DNA from: a bacterium
Lineage (GTDB): Bacteria; UBA10199; 2-02-FULL-44-16; JAAZCA01
NCBI GenBank assembly: GCA_021810905.1
Contig: JAJZQH010000007.1
Location: 134,455-175,445, forward strand
DNA length: 40,991 nucleotides
Direction: 5' to 3'
In this document: positions 1 to 10,100 of the stretch, piece after piece
How positions within the stretch are numbered: the first letter of the stretch is position 1
Layout of the letters: each line of letters starts with the position of its first letter
The notes under the pieces: generated by a model
What the model saw: only the letters and a program-made list of their open reading frames with translations
What the model was told of the DNA's origin: nothing
The model's database searches: none
Program-made: the position numbers and the translations under genes

Positions 1-2225
1 AGAATAAGACCGGACGGACTAGAGAAATCTCCGTCGCCATCCGGATCCGCCGAATTCATGAATTTCGCCCACACGGGCAGCGCCGCCCTGCCGCCGCTCA
101 TCTTCATCTCAGCGTTGTCGTCGTAGCCCACCCAGACGAGCGCCAGCAAACCCGGAGTGAAACCCACGAACCACGCATCGCGGTAGCTGGAAGTGGTGCC
201 GGTCTTGCCGGCCGCAGGAGGAATAAAACCGCGCGCGCGAACGCCGGCGCCGGTGCCCCTGTCTATGACGCCCTTCATTATATTAGTCGTGATATATACC
301 GGAGCAGCGTCGAACTGGCGCTTCATGCGGAGCGCCTTCTTCTGGAGAATCTCTCCCTCCTTTGTCACGACGCTCATGATCGAGAGCGGTTCAGCGCGTA
401 TGCCTCCGTTGGCAAATATCGTGTATGCGCCCGCCATCTCGATGGGCGCCACCTCAAACGCCCCGAGCGCCAGCGCCGGCACCGGATCCAGCGCGCTCGT
501 GATGCCGGCGTCTCGGGCGGTTGCGACCACGTTGCCCAGGCCCGCTTCTATGGCCAGTTTGGCAGTCGGTATGTTGAGGCTGTTTTCCAGTGCGTAGAAG
601 AGCGTTACCGGACCGCGCTCTTTCTTGTCGTAATTGTTGGGCCGCCACATCTTGCCGCCCGACTCCACTTCAAACGACTTGTCGTCGAGGATGCTGGACG
701 CGGTGAAGACTTTAGAGCTTCTCCTGGGATCCAGCGCCGTGAGATAAACGAAGGGCTTGAAGGTCGAGCCAGGCTGGCGCATCGCCTGCGTGCAATGATC
801 GAACTGCGCCGTCGAATAATCGCGCCCGCCCACGAGCGCGCGCAGATAGCCCGTGGACGGCTGCACTGCAACGAGGCACGCCTCCAGAGGCCCCTGGTGA
901 TCCTTGGGCAGGATATTTGCGTTGTCCTTTTCAACCTGCGTCATTTCGACTGTCACGGCCTGTTCCGCGGCCAGCTGCATGAACATATCCAGTGTCGTGA
1001 AGATCCTCAGTCCTTCTGTCTGCAAGACCTCAGGCGGATACAAGTCCTTCAGCTGGCGCTTCACGAAGTCGATAAAATATGGAGCAGTGGCAACACGCGC
1101 CTTCACGTTGGGAGTCACTATCTTCTCCGCCTTTGCCTCCGCGTACTGTTCCTTTGTGATGAGCCCTTCGTCCATCATTCGCGAAAGCACGAAGTCGCGC
1201 CGTTCCCGCGCTTTGTCGGGATGCGTTATGGGGTTGTAGAGGCTGGGAGAGCGAATCATTCCGGCCAGCAGCGCGCACTCGCCTATGGTGAGCTGAGCGA
1301 CGTCCTTTGCAAAATAGAGCCGGCTCGCCTCCTCCACGCCTGAGACGGAGGTGGAGCCACGCTGGCCGAGATAGATCTCGTTGAGGTACGCCTCCAGTAT
1401 TTCGCCCTTTGTGTGCGTCTGCTCGATGCGGTACGCGATCAACATCTCATTGATCTTGCGGACGAACGAGCGTTGCGGATAAAGGAAAAAATTCTTAACG
1501 AGCTGCTGCGTGAGGGTGGAGCCGCCCTGCACGACGTGCATGGCACGGAGGTTGACCAGCATCGCGCGAAGAATGCCCCATGGATCGACCCCGCCATGTT
1601 TGAAGAATCGTTCATCCTCGATGAGGATTATAGCGCCAACCAGCGGCTTGGGCACCTCGGACAACTTGACCACCGTGCGATCCTCCATCTTGTCGTTAAA
1701 GATGGATGCGACCTCCTCAGGCTCCAGTTTCACGAGCGCCGCCTGCTCGTTCGTGTCGATGCGTTTGATATCCTTGATCACGCCATTCTCGAGCGAGAAA
1801 CGAACCGGGTATCCCTTGGATGCCTCGTCGGGATAAGCAAAATCGTGAAGAAATATTTCCAGCCGGTCTGCGGCCGCGGAATAATCGCCGGGACCTTTCA
1901 CTCCGTCGCCGGTATTGCGGTAGCCCAGCCTGTCTAGCTTCGCCACGATCTTGCGGGAGTCGACGTTGATGCCGGGATACAGGTATTCCGCGTCGGAATA
2001 TACGCGCGAGGGGAGATCCCACTTGCGCGGCTGGTCAAACTTGGCCGCGATCTCCCTGTCCATGTGCCGGCTGTAGTAGGCCACCGCCAGCCATCCAAGG
2101 ATGAGCAGGATCGCCAGGATCTTGACGAGCCGCCACAGGGTGCGCATGCGTGCACGGATGCCGCGCTTCTCCTCCCTGGGCTTTGCCTTTTTGAGCCTGC
2201 TTCGATCTCTGCGATAAGGGGACAT
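1..2225 (-). CDS. mrcB: Bifunctional penicillin-binding protein 1B (3' end outside window)
   Basis: Class A PBP that polymerises lipid II into glycan strands and cross-links the stem peptides on the periplasmic face of the inner membrane. From the ATG at 2225 (AGGA five bases upstream) the protein has a basic cytoplasmic N-terminus, one TM helix at about residues 33-50, and a UB2H-like region (about 70-150, starting PSRVYSDAEYLYPG) that marks the PBP1B rather than the 1A branch. The glycosyltransferase domain has EDERFFKHGG (catalytic Glu203) and GGSTLTQQLVKN. The transpeptidase domain has QPGSTFKPF (nucleophile Ser487), ENSLNIPT (SxN) and AGKTGTT (Lys674). All catalytic motifs are intact. 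The frame is open to base 1 (741 codons visible), so only the extreme C-terminus is missing. UB2H is the docking site for the LpoB activator in enterics; no lpoB is visible here. Confidence 0.95.
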   Translation of the reverse strand, partial: MSPYRRDRSRLKKAKPREEKRGIRARMRTLWRLVKILAILLILGWLAVAYYSRHMDREIAAKFDQPRKWDLPSRVYSDAEYLYPGINVDSRKIVAKLDRLGYRNTGDGVKGPGDYSAAADRLEIFLHDFAYPDEASKGYPVRFSLENGVIKDIKRIDTNEQAALVKLEPEEVASIFNDKMEDRTVVKLSEVPKPLVGAIILIEDERFFKHGGVDPWGILRAMLVNLRAMHVVQGGSTLTQQLVKNFFLYPQRSFVRKINEMLIAYRIEQTHTKGEILEAYLNEIYLGQRGSTSVSGVEEASRLYFAKDVAQLTIGECALLAGMIRSPSLYNPITHPDKARERRDFVLSRMMDEGLITKEQYAEAKAEKIVTPNVKARVATAPYFIDFVKRQLKDLYPPEVLQTEGLRIFTTLDMFMQLAAEQAVTVEMTQVEKDNANILPKDHQGPLEACLVAVQPSTGYLRALVGGRDYSTAQFDHCTQAMRQPGSTFKPFVYLTALDPRRSSKVFTASSILDDKSFEVESGGKMWRPNNYDKKERGPVTLFYALENSLNIPTAKLAIEAGLGNVVATARDAGITSALDPVPALALGAFEVAPIEMAGAYTIFANGGIRAEPLSIMSVVTKEGEILQKKALRMKRQFDAAPVYITTNIMKGVIDRGTGAGVRARGFIPPAAGKTGTTSSYRDAWFVGFTPGLLALVWVGYDDNAEMKMSGGRAALPVWAKFMNSADPDGDGDFSSPSGLI

Positions 2226-2248
2226 GCGATCCTGTTTAATCGAGCGAT

Positions 2249-2338
<90 letters not shown>

Positions 2339-2419
2339 GCTAATCTCTCCAATTGTCAGCAATGCACTGCTATACGCTGCAAGCTCCTACGATAGGCGCG
2401 ATGGAAAATCAATGAACAT

Positions 2420-2449
2420 GAAACCGCCCGCCTCTCTCGGGGCGGGCGG
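2420..2449 (-). terminator. Probable terminator after the proline-rich gene
   Basis: Perfect 9-bp GC stem CCGCCCGCC / GGCGGGCGG with an 8-base loop (2424-2432 and 2441-2449). On the minus strand it is followed by only a short T run (TTTC), so it is a strong hairpin but a weak intrinsic terminator. It lies 26 bp beyond the stop codon of the proline-rich gene and before the tRNA. Confidence 0.55.
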
Positions 2450-2475
2450 CGTTGATCTTCATCTGGATATCACAC

Positions 2476-4119
2476 TCACTGCTGCCAGCGTGACGGCGGC
2501 TTTTGTACCGCTTCCTTTTCACCCGGTCCCGTCACTTCCTCGATCTGATCCGCTGTCTTCTTTTGTGCCGGCCCAGGAGGCGGCGCCACATACGGCTGCT
2601 GCGCAGGCGGAGGCGGATACGCTCCAGGCGGAGCGGGATACGTCCCTACTGGAGGCGGATAGGTGGCGGGCGGCGGCGTGTAAGCCGGTGCAGGATATGG
2701 CTTCGCCTTGGCCGGCGGTGGCGTATAACTTGGAGCTGGGGCTGGAGCCGGCGCAGGTGCAGGCTGCGCCTTTGCCGCAGGCTTCGCACCTGAAGGAACA
2801 GCCGAGGAACGCGGCTTCACATCTTCGAGCCTCACAGCACCAGGAGGCAACGGTTGCTGATCTTCATAACCACCTGGCAGATCTGACTTACCCGTAGGCG
2901 CCGGAGCGCCGTATCCCGTGGGATATGAAGGATAAGCCGGCGCGGGCCTCGGCTTCGGCTTCGGTTTCGCCGCAGCTGCGGGCGGCGGTGTAGTCTGTGT
3001 TACAGGAGGAGGCGTATATGCGGGCTGCGGCGCAGGAGCCGGCTTTGCCGCTGGCGGCGGAGCCTGGGTCACGGGCGGAGGCGTATACGCGGGCTGCGGC
3101 GCAGGAGCGGGCTTTGCCGCTGGCGGCGGAGCCTGGGTCACGGGCGGAGGTGTATATGCGGGCTGCGGCGCAGGAGCGGGCTTTGCCGCTGGCGGCGGAG
3201 CCCGGGTCACGGGTGGAGGTGTATATGCGGGCTGCGGCGCAGGAGCGGGCTTTGCCGCTGGCGGCGGAGCCTGGGTCACGGGTGGAGGTATATATGCGGG
3301 CTGCGGCGCAGGAGCGGGCTTTGCCGCTGGCGGCGGAGCCTGGGTCACGGGTGGAGGTGTATATGCGGGCTGCGGCGCAGGAGCCGGCTTTGCCGCTGGC
3401 GGCGGAGCCTGCGTCACGGGTGGAGGTGTATATGCGGGCTGCAGCGCAGGAGCCGGCTTTGCCGCTGGCGGCGGAGCCTGCGTCACGGGCGGAGGCGTAT
3501 ACGCGGGCTGCGGCGCAGGAGCGGGCTTTGCCGCTGGCGGCGGAGCCTGCGTCACGGGCGGAGGCGTATACGCGGGCTGCGGCGCAGGAGCGGGCTTTGC
3601 CGCTGGCGGCGGAGCCTGCGTCACGGGCGGAGGCGTATACGCGGGCTGCGGCGCAGGAGCGGGCTTTGCCGCTGGCGGCGGAGCCTGCGTCACGGGTGGA
3701 GGCGTATATGCGGGCTGCGGCGCAGGAGCCGGCTTTGCCGCTGGCGGCGGAGCCTGGGTTACAGGTGGAGGTAGTTGCGCCTTTTTCTTAGGTGCTGCGG
3801 CCGGCGGCGGTGCACTCGGCGGAGGCGTATATGCGGGCTGCTGATAAGGTTGAGGCGGATACGGCGGAGGAGGATACGCCTGCGCAGGCGGCGGATATGC
3901 TGGTGCCGGCTGAGGCGCTACTGCCTGGGGCTGTGCCGCTGATTTCGGCTTGCCCACGTCCTCGAGTCTCACCGCGCCTGGAGGCGTCTGTGCCTGTTCA
4001 ACATAGCCTCCAGGAAGGTCTGATTTCTGCTGAGCATACTGCGCTGATGCGGCTACTGAGATACAAAGGATTGCGGATGCTGCGACGGCCATCGCAACAA
4101 ACATTCGTGCCGATCTCAT
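2476..4119 (-). CDS. Secreted proline-rich repeat protein
   Basis: No family recognised. The start at 4119 is preferred because GGGGG lies five bases upstream and the product begins with a clean signal peptide (MRSARMFVAMAVAAS...ASAQ, cleavage near residue 25); an in-frame ATG 17 codons earlier has no ribosome site. The 547-residue protein is almost all Pro/Ala/Lys/Gln/Tyr. Its centre is eleven copies of a 23-residue unit (YTPPPVTQAPPPAAKPAPAPQPA pattern) plus one degenerate copy. Two non-repetitive blocks, KSDLPGGY-x(7,8)-PPGAVRLEDV, occur once right after the signal peptide and once after the repeat array. The C-terminus (KKTADQIEEVTGPGEKEAVQKPPSRWQQ, 28 residues, split here as ...EEVTGPGE and the rest) is ordinary sequence. 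An extended, periplasm-spanning or wall-associated linker role is inferred from composition only. It sits downstream of the alpha-2-macroglobulin gene on the same strand, 73 bp away. Confidence 0.85.
   Translation of the reverse strand: MRSARMFVAMAVAASAILCISVAASAQYAQQKSDLPGGYVEQAQTPPGAVRLEDVGKPKSAAQPQAVAPQPAPAYPPPAQAYPPPPYPPQPYQQPAYTPPPSAPPPAAAPKKKAQLPPPVTQAPPPAAKPAPAPQPAYTPPPVTQAPPPAAKPAPAPQPAYTPPPVTQAPPPAAKPAPAPQPAYTPPPVTQAPPPAAKPAPAPQPAYTPPPVTQAPPPAAKPAPALQPAYTPPPVTQAPPPAAKPAPAPQPAYTPPPVTQAPPPAAKPAPAPQPAYIPPPVTQAPPPAAKPAPAPQPAYTPPPVTRAPPPAAKPAPAPQPAYTPPPVTQAPPPAAKPAPAPQPAYTPPPVTQAPPPAAKPAPAPQPAYTPPPVTQTTPPPAAAAKPKPKPRPAPAYPSYPTGYGAPAPTGKSDLPGGYEDQQPLPPGAVRLEDVKPRSSAVPSGAKPAAKAQPAPAPAPAPAPSYTPPPAKAKPYPAPAYTPPPATYPPPVGTYPAPPGAYPPPPAQQPYVAPPPGPAQKKTADQIEEVTGPGEKEAVQKPPSRWQQ
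3019..3771. repeat. Tandem array, 11 x 69 bp, inside the proline-rich gene
   Basis: The 69-bp period is directly visible (for example equivalent GTATA positions at 3081 and 3150). Copies differ at a few sites: GGCGTATAC versus GGTGTATAT, and one copy each with T-to-I, Q-to-R or P-to-L substitutions. Because 69 is divisible by three, copy-number change keeps the frame. A twelfth degenerate unit follows at the protein's C-terminal side (below 3019). Confidence 0.95.
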
Positions 4120-4192
4120 AAATCCCCCTTTTGTTCGATTCGATCCTAGCACTTTCTCTAGAAAAGACAAGCCGTTGTCTCACCGCACCAGC

Positions 4193-7100
4193 TTACTCTT
4201 TGATCTCAATCGTACGCGCGCGGCCGCGACCGAAGATTTCGGGCCTGTAGAACTCGAACGCAACCGCTCCAGGCATGAGGAACTTCCCTGCTGTCGTCGC
4301 CCGCACGGGATATTTTATGTGGTACACGCCCGGCGGCACGGCTTCGTCCGACCAGACTATCGAATCGTCGCGCACCTCCTGGTGGCGGAACGCGAAGTTC
4401 ATGCCGTAATCGATCTCGGGAATCACGTCGTCGTATTGCGGCGCCTCGTTCCCCGCATTGCGGGATATCTCGTCGTCGCCGCGGGCCTCGATCTCGGCAG
4501 CGTGAGATGAAGTGGCGAGGTTCATATCTATTGCCTCGAACCCGGCCGGCAGCAGGTCCTGCACCACGACGTAGTTCATCTCCTGCGGCAGCATGATCGT
4601 GATGTGTCCCTTGTAGTTCTCGCCGGACTTGAACTCCGTGAGTGGCTTTGTCTCCTTTACGTCATCCAGCGCATAGTATTCGCGAGAGATGATCAACCCC
4701 TCCTCGCGCGTGGGCGCCTTGTCTGGCGGGAGATAATATTTGAGCACCATGTCATAGTAGAGCGTTCCGTCGCCCTTCTTTTCAACCTTGATCTCCGCCG
4801 GCATCGAGAGCTCCATAAGCTCCTTCATCGGCATCGCGGCGGTCCCCACCTCCGTTAAATTCTCCCTTGAGAAGGATTTTTCGATCAACTCCTTTTTTCC
4901 GACCTGTACGCTTGCAGTGAAGTCGGTATCTTCTTCTTTCGCCACCTGAGCATAAGCGGTGGTGAGCATGGAGACGTAGAGATTGTCCTGCGTGCAGTTG
5001 CAAGGCGCCACCTTCTTGCGATTGAGGATGAAATCCATGGCGCGCGGCACGCTTGGATCGTTCGGATCGGCCGTGAGCAGCGCGAGTCCCGCGAGGGCCG
5101 TGTTTTTCATTGCGCTCGACCAGAAAAATTCGGAAGCGGGCCAACTCATGGAGCGAGGTTCTTGTTTTGCCTCCGCGAGCAGCCTCCCCTTGAGCGCACC
5201 GAGATCCATCGACGCGCCGCCGTTTTTCGCGGCCATGATAAGATACGAGAGTCCGGAGACGGAGAGCTCGCTCAGCTGCGCCTTCCACTCGTTGGCATCG
5301 ATCGTCTCGCGTGACTTGTCGAGCGTCATCGCCCAGAGCCCGTATGCGCGATCGTCCGCGCCCAGGATGTATTTCCCCTCCTTCGTCTTCGCCTTTATCT
5401 TCCCCGCGACAAAACCCTTGAGCTTGACGCGCGCCGCCTCGTCGAACTCTATCCCCTGAGCCTTTGCCATGGCGAGGGCCGCGAGCACCTGAGCGCTTGC
5501 GAAGTAGTCCGTGCCGCTGCTCTCGGGCCAGTAGCGCATGCCGCCGTCGTATTGCTGGAAGGTGGCGAAGAGTTCCTTGATGATCGAATCGATCTGATCG
5601 TCGAGGAGTTCTTTCTTTGCGGAGAGCGACTTCGCCTCTTCGATTTTTTCCTTCGCTATCGGCGCCAGGGCGTCGAAATAGCCTTCACCGAAACGCTCCG
5701 TCATGTCGCGCGCCATGAGCAGCGCCATGAGCGTTGCGGACTTCTGCTCCGAGCACCCCCATGGGAAATAGATGAGATTTCTGAGCGAAGGCGCTGCCGC
5801 GAGCGCGATGGAGGCGCGCATGGTCACGTCCAGCCCGCCCATATTCTCTTCTGTTCCCTTTGGAAGATCCACGGCCTCTCGCTCCGCCGCCTTTGTCATG
5901 CCGGAGGTGGCCACCACCTCGGGCGCATATCGATCCTTCACCGGGATACCCACTTCAAGCGAATCGAGCACTGCCCCCTTGGCGTCCTTCGCGTCTGCAG
6001 TCAGACCGAGCCTGCCGCCTGCGGAGCGGATCGAGACGTCGACGGGGAAGGCCTGTTCGGTATTCGCCGGTATCGAGAAGTCGATATTCTGCGAAGGTTT
6101 GTCGCCCTTGAGCAGGCCGTCGCCGGACACCGTGACCGAGATCGTGCCGCTCACCTTCTCCGCGGTCCTGTTGTTGGCGATGATCTTTGCAGTGAGCTCG
6201 TCTCCCCACGCGGCGAAGCGCGGTAGCGCGGTGCGCACGACTACCGGAAGCGTGCTCATGACCTTCGCCCGCGCGCTGCCTACGAACGTGCCGTCGGTAA
6301 GCGAAAGATTTGCGCCAACGGCGCGCTGGCCCTGCGGCGTCTCCGGAGCAGATTGCGCCAGCTCCGCTTCGAACTCCTTTGTCGTCTTTGATTCCGTGAT
6401 GCCCAGCGCTTCTATCACCCACGTGGTGAGATCGTCCGGCAGCTTGAACGACACCTCCGCCTCACCTTTGTCATCGGTCGTCACGTTCGCGGCGAAGAAC
6501 GCGGTGTCCTTGAATATGCGGCGCCGCTTGCCTGCGGCCAGGCCTCCATCTCCAGCCTTGAGCGAAATCATCGACGACGACGTGATCACGCTGTCCGGCC
6601 TCTGATAATAAAATTTCTTCACGAGATCTGGCAGCTTGTAGTTGAGCAGTTTCAGCACGGATTCGTCGGCAACGCTTACGATCACGTGCGCCGAATGAGG
6701 CTTGCCGTCGGCATCAGTCGTCTTGATGCGCACCTTCACCTCATCGCCTGGACGATAGATCGGCGGCGTGTCCTTCTCGCCCTTGCGGTCCGTGGCGAGC
6801 GCAACGTCGAGGCGCTTGCGCTCAGGCTCGACGCGTAACTCTACGTCGCCGCTGTAGAGGAGCGGCGGGTGTTCCGCGTTGCGCCCCACGTGCGCGACGA
6901 TGCTCACGTAGAGATTCGGTATCATGCCCTCGGCGATCGGAAGCTCGAAATGCGAGGCATTGCCTCCAAGGTCAATCACGCGGTACTCGAGCACGTGGCC
7001 GCGCTGCAGCGCGAGCAATGCCTTCGTGACCGGCACCAGCGATTTGACCAGAATTTTGGCCGTCTCGCCCACCTTGTACGATTCCTTGTCCGCCACCAGC

Positions 7101-10100
7101 TCTATCTTCTCGGGCTTGTCCAAACGCCACGGGACATATCCCTCGCCCCACGCGAATATCGTAGTCGCGGACTGCACCTCGTTGCCGCTTCCATCCTTTC
7201 CGTGCGTGACGAACCTGTATTCGCCTCCCTGCGGCAATTGATATGCAAGCGATGTGGCGCCATTGCCATCGGTCTTGCCATCGAGCGTTGCGAGCTTAGT
7301 GTCTTTGGGCTCGAAGACGAGATCCCAGTAACCGCGCGCGTTTCTGCGCTCTATGTATTTATATTCGCGGCGCACGACGTCCATCGTGAACGATTTTCCG
7401 CCCGCGGGCTTGCCGGCGGTATCCAGCGATACCACGTCGATGCCCGCCTTTTCCTTTGCGCCGTACACCCATTTTTTGGGCTTCACGCCGAGATAGAACG
7501 CGGCCTTGTGCACAATCACGTCTTCGCTGCCGGAAACCTCCTGCTGCGACGGATCGGTTATGCTCGCCTCGACGGAGAGGATCTGGCTCGTGGGATATTT
7601 GCCCAGGTTCGGCGTGTATTTGATGACGAGCGCTCCCTTATCATCGAGCTTCGCAGGCACGGAGCTCATGTCCTTTTTGCCGGGATCGCTGAAGAACGTC
7701 GTCGAATATGCGCTCGAGGACGGCGATCGCGGATCCTCGTATTGAGACTGATCCTCGTCGTACTTGACTGCCGAGGAACCTGAGTCTGCGACTACGTCGT
7801 ACTCATAGTCGCTCATGTAATCCATATCGCCATTCTCATCGGCATGCGTCTTGCGCAACAAGTCTTCGTCTATGAAGCTGTAGTCGTAATATCCCTCGGG
7901 CGCGAAGAGATATGTTGATGTCATTATCGACCAGTGCGCTGCTGCGCCCTTGAGTGGCGCGCCGAAGAAGTAACTGCCGACCACGTCCATCACGAGCGGA
8001 TCGTTGCTTATTATTTCATCCTTCTGCGCTTTGACGTCGACCTTGAAAGAAGGCTTGCGATAGCTCGACACCACGAAAGCGCGGCTCATGCGCTGTTTGT
8101 CGATGTCGAGTGCGATCGTGTATTCGCCGCGCGACACGTCTTCCGCTCCGGAGATTTCGAAACTGCCGCTCACCACTCCTCCGGACTCGATCTTTGCATC
8201 AGCCTGCTCGAAGATCGTCTGTCCAGCCGCATCAGTGGCCTGAACCGAAACCGACGTCCCTTCGCCGGGCATGAAGTAACGCCCCTCGCGCACCTCTCTT
8301 ACGAACGAGGAGAAGAAGACTTTCTGGCCAGGCCGATATATAGGCCGGTCTGTGTAAACGTAGGCGTAATAGTGCTTTCCGGGCGCGATCGTTGACGCGT
8401 ATTCGCCGATCTGATGTTCGTCTTCGCAAGAGAGCGACTCGTTGCCCTTTGCCGTGACCTCTGCGCACACGCGCGCGTCCGGCTGCGTCTGAAGGGCGAT
8501 CACGGCAACGCCCTTGTCGTCAGTCACGCCGGTCTTTTCGCCAGCAGTCACCCACTTGCTGGCCTGATCTCCCCATTTTTTCGCAACGACCCGCACCGCG
8601 AGATTTGCCGCCGGCGCGCCGGATTCTATATCCGTAGTCCATACGACCACGCGATCGGAATCGCGCTTCATCGCGATGGCTACTGGCGTCACCTGAATCA
8701 TCGAGTAGACGGCTGCGGGGGGATTGTCGCCCTTCTCAACCACGGAGGGAGAGCCCGTCACCTCCATGAGATATATGCCCGGCGCGGGCTTGTGCTGCAG
8801 GTCCGCGAGATTGATCAAAAAGCGGGTGGATTGATCCTGCTTCGCCTCTATCGGTACATCATAGACCTCATCCGCTGGCATCCTCGACTGATCGATCGTC
8901 AGAGTATCCGGATCGATGGGCAGACGGACTTCCTCTCCAACGAGCGGCAGAGACATCGGCGGCGAGGTTTTGGGATCGACTCCCTCAATATGCGCATCCT
9001 TAAGCGATTCATTATAAGCGCCGCTCCACTTGTACAACCTGAGCTGCGCCGAAGAGACATTAGTGGCGCGATACGGGATCTTCATCGGCCCGTTGAGGGA
9101 TATGATGTTCTTCGTGAGCAACGATCGCACCTCTGGTTCCGCGTGCTTTGTGGCCACGACGTACTTGCCTTCGCCGCCCGAGAGGCGGGCGCCGGAGAGC
9201 GATTCGATCTTTGACGGATCTATCGAGAACTCATACTTGCTGCCTGCCTCATCCAGGAATACCGCGCATCCGCGCTTGTATCCCTCCTTGTATTTCGTGC
9301 GTCCGTCGTCGCCCACCGTCGGGAACGTCTCGCTCTCCTCGAAATAGTAATACGGCTGCAGTTTATTTTTGCTTTCCCTGCTTGCCCCGGAGAGCTCGAC
9401 GTGCAAGGCGCGTTCAAACGATTTTTTCTCGATGGACTGCGAAAACGCGAAGCAGATCCCGGCGCCTGTCCTCAGGCGCTTTGTCTTTCCCGGCTGCAGG
9501 ATCGAGCGCTCGTCGCTGCCCAGGTTCTCCGGGCTGCTCGCGTCCACCTTCTCGAGAGTCATCTCTTTCGGTGGGGTGGTGTAGCTCACCGAAACATCTT
9601 CCGCAGTGCCGATGTCGCCCTTGTCAGCGAGCGTGCCCTTGGGCAGCGTCATCTTGAGCGTCGCATTCCACGGCATATCATTCTTGAAGCGCATGGTGAG
9701 CGTATGCCCGTCCTCCCCCCATGTGAACTCCGGCTTGTTCTCAATTGGTTGATTCGAATTTGCATCCGCGATCGCGAGTTTGCTTTCAACGTCCGAGCGA
9801 TTCATCGCCACGTTGAAGCGCACGAAGATGGTCGCGTCCTTTGGCAGCAGCGTCTGTCCGTCGGCCGGCTCCCATGTCCACACGCTCGGCAGGACCGTCG
9901 TGAACTCCCATGCGAGCGGCGCGTCGAGGCGATACCCATCGATTGATACGAGTCCTGCCGGCATCTCGACCTTGTACTTCGTAGCTGGCGTCAGAGGCTC
10001 GTCGGGGCGGAAGATAAATCCGTGCGTGCCGAGCCAGAAGAATTTCCCGCTGACCGCGGGCGTGATCTTGAGATCGATTCCGCGGGATCGGCCGCTGTCG

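Noticed and set aside
3019-3771. Possible CRISPR array because of the regular 69-bp period
   Set aside because: The whole 69 bp is conserved from copy to copy, with no unique spacers, and it lies in frame in a gene.
2997-3791. Long plus-strand open frame with repeats of the MRAAAQE...LPLAAEP type
   Set aside because: It is the antisense reading of the 69-bp Pro-rich array; no ribosome site or signal sequence, and the repeat keeps any frame open.
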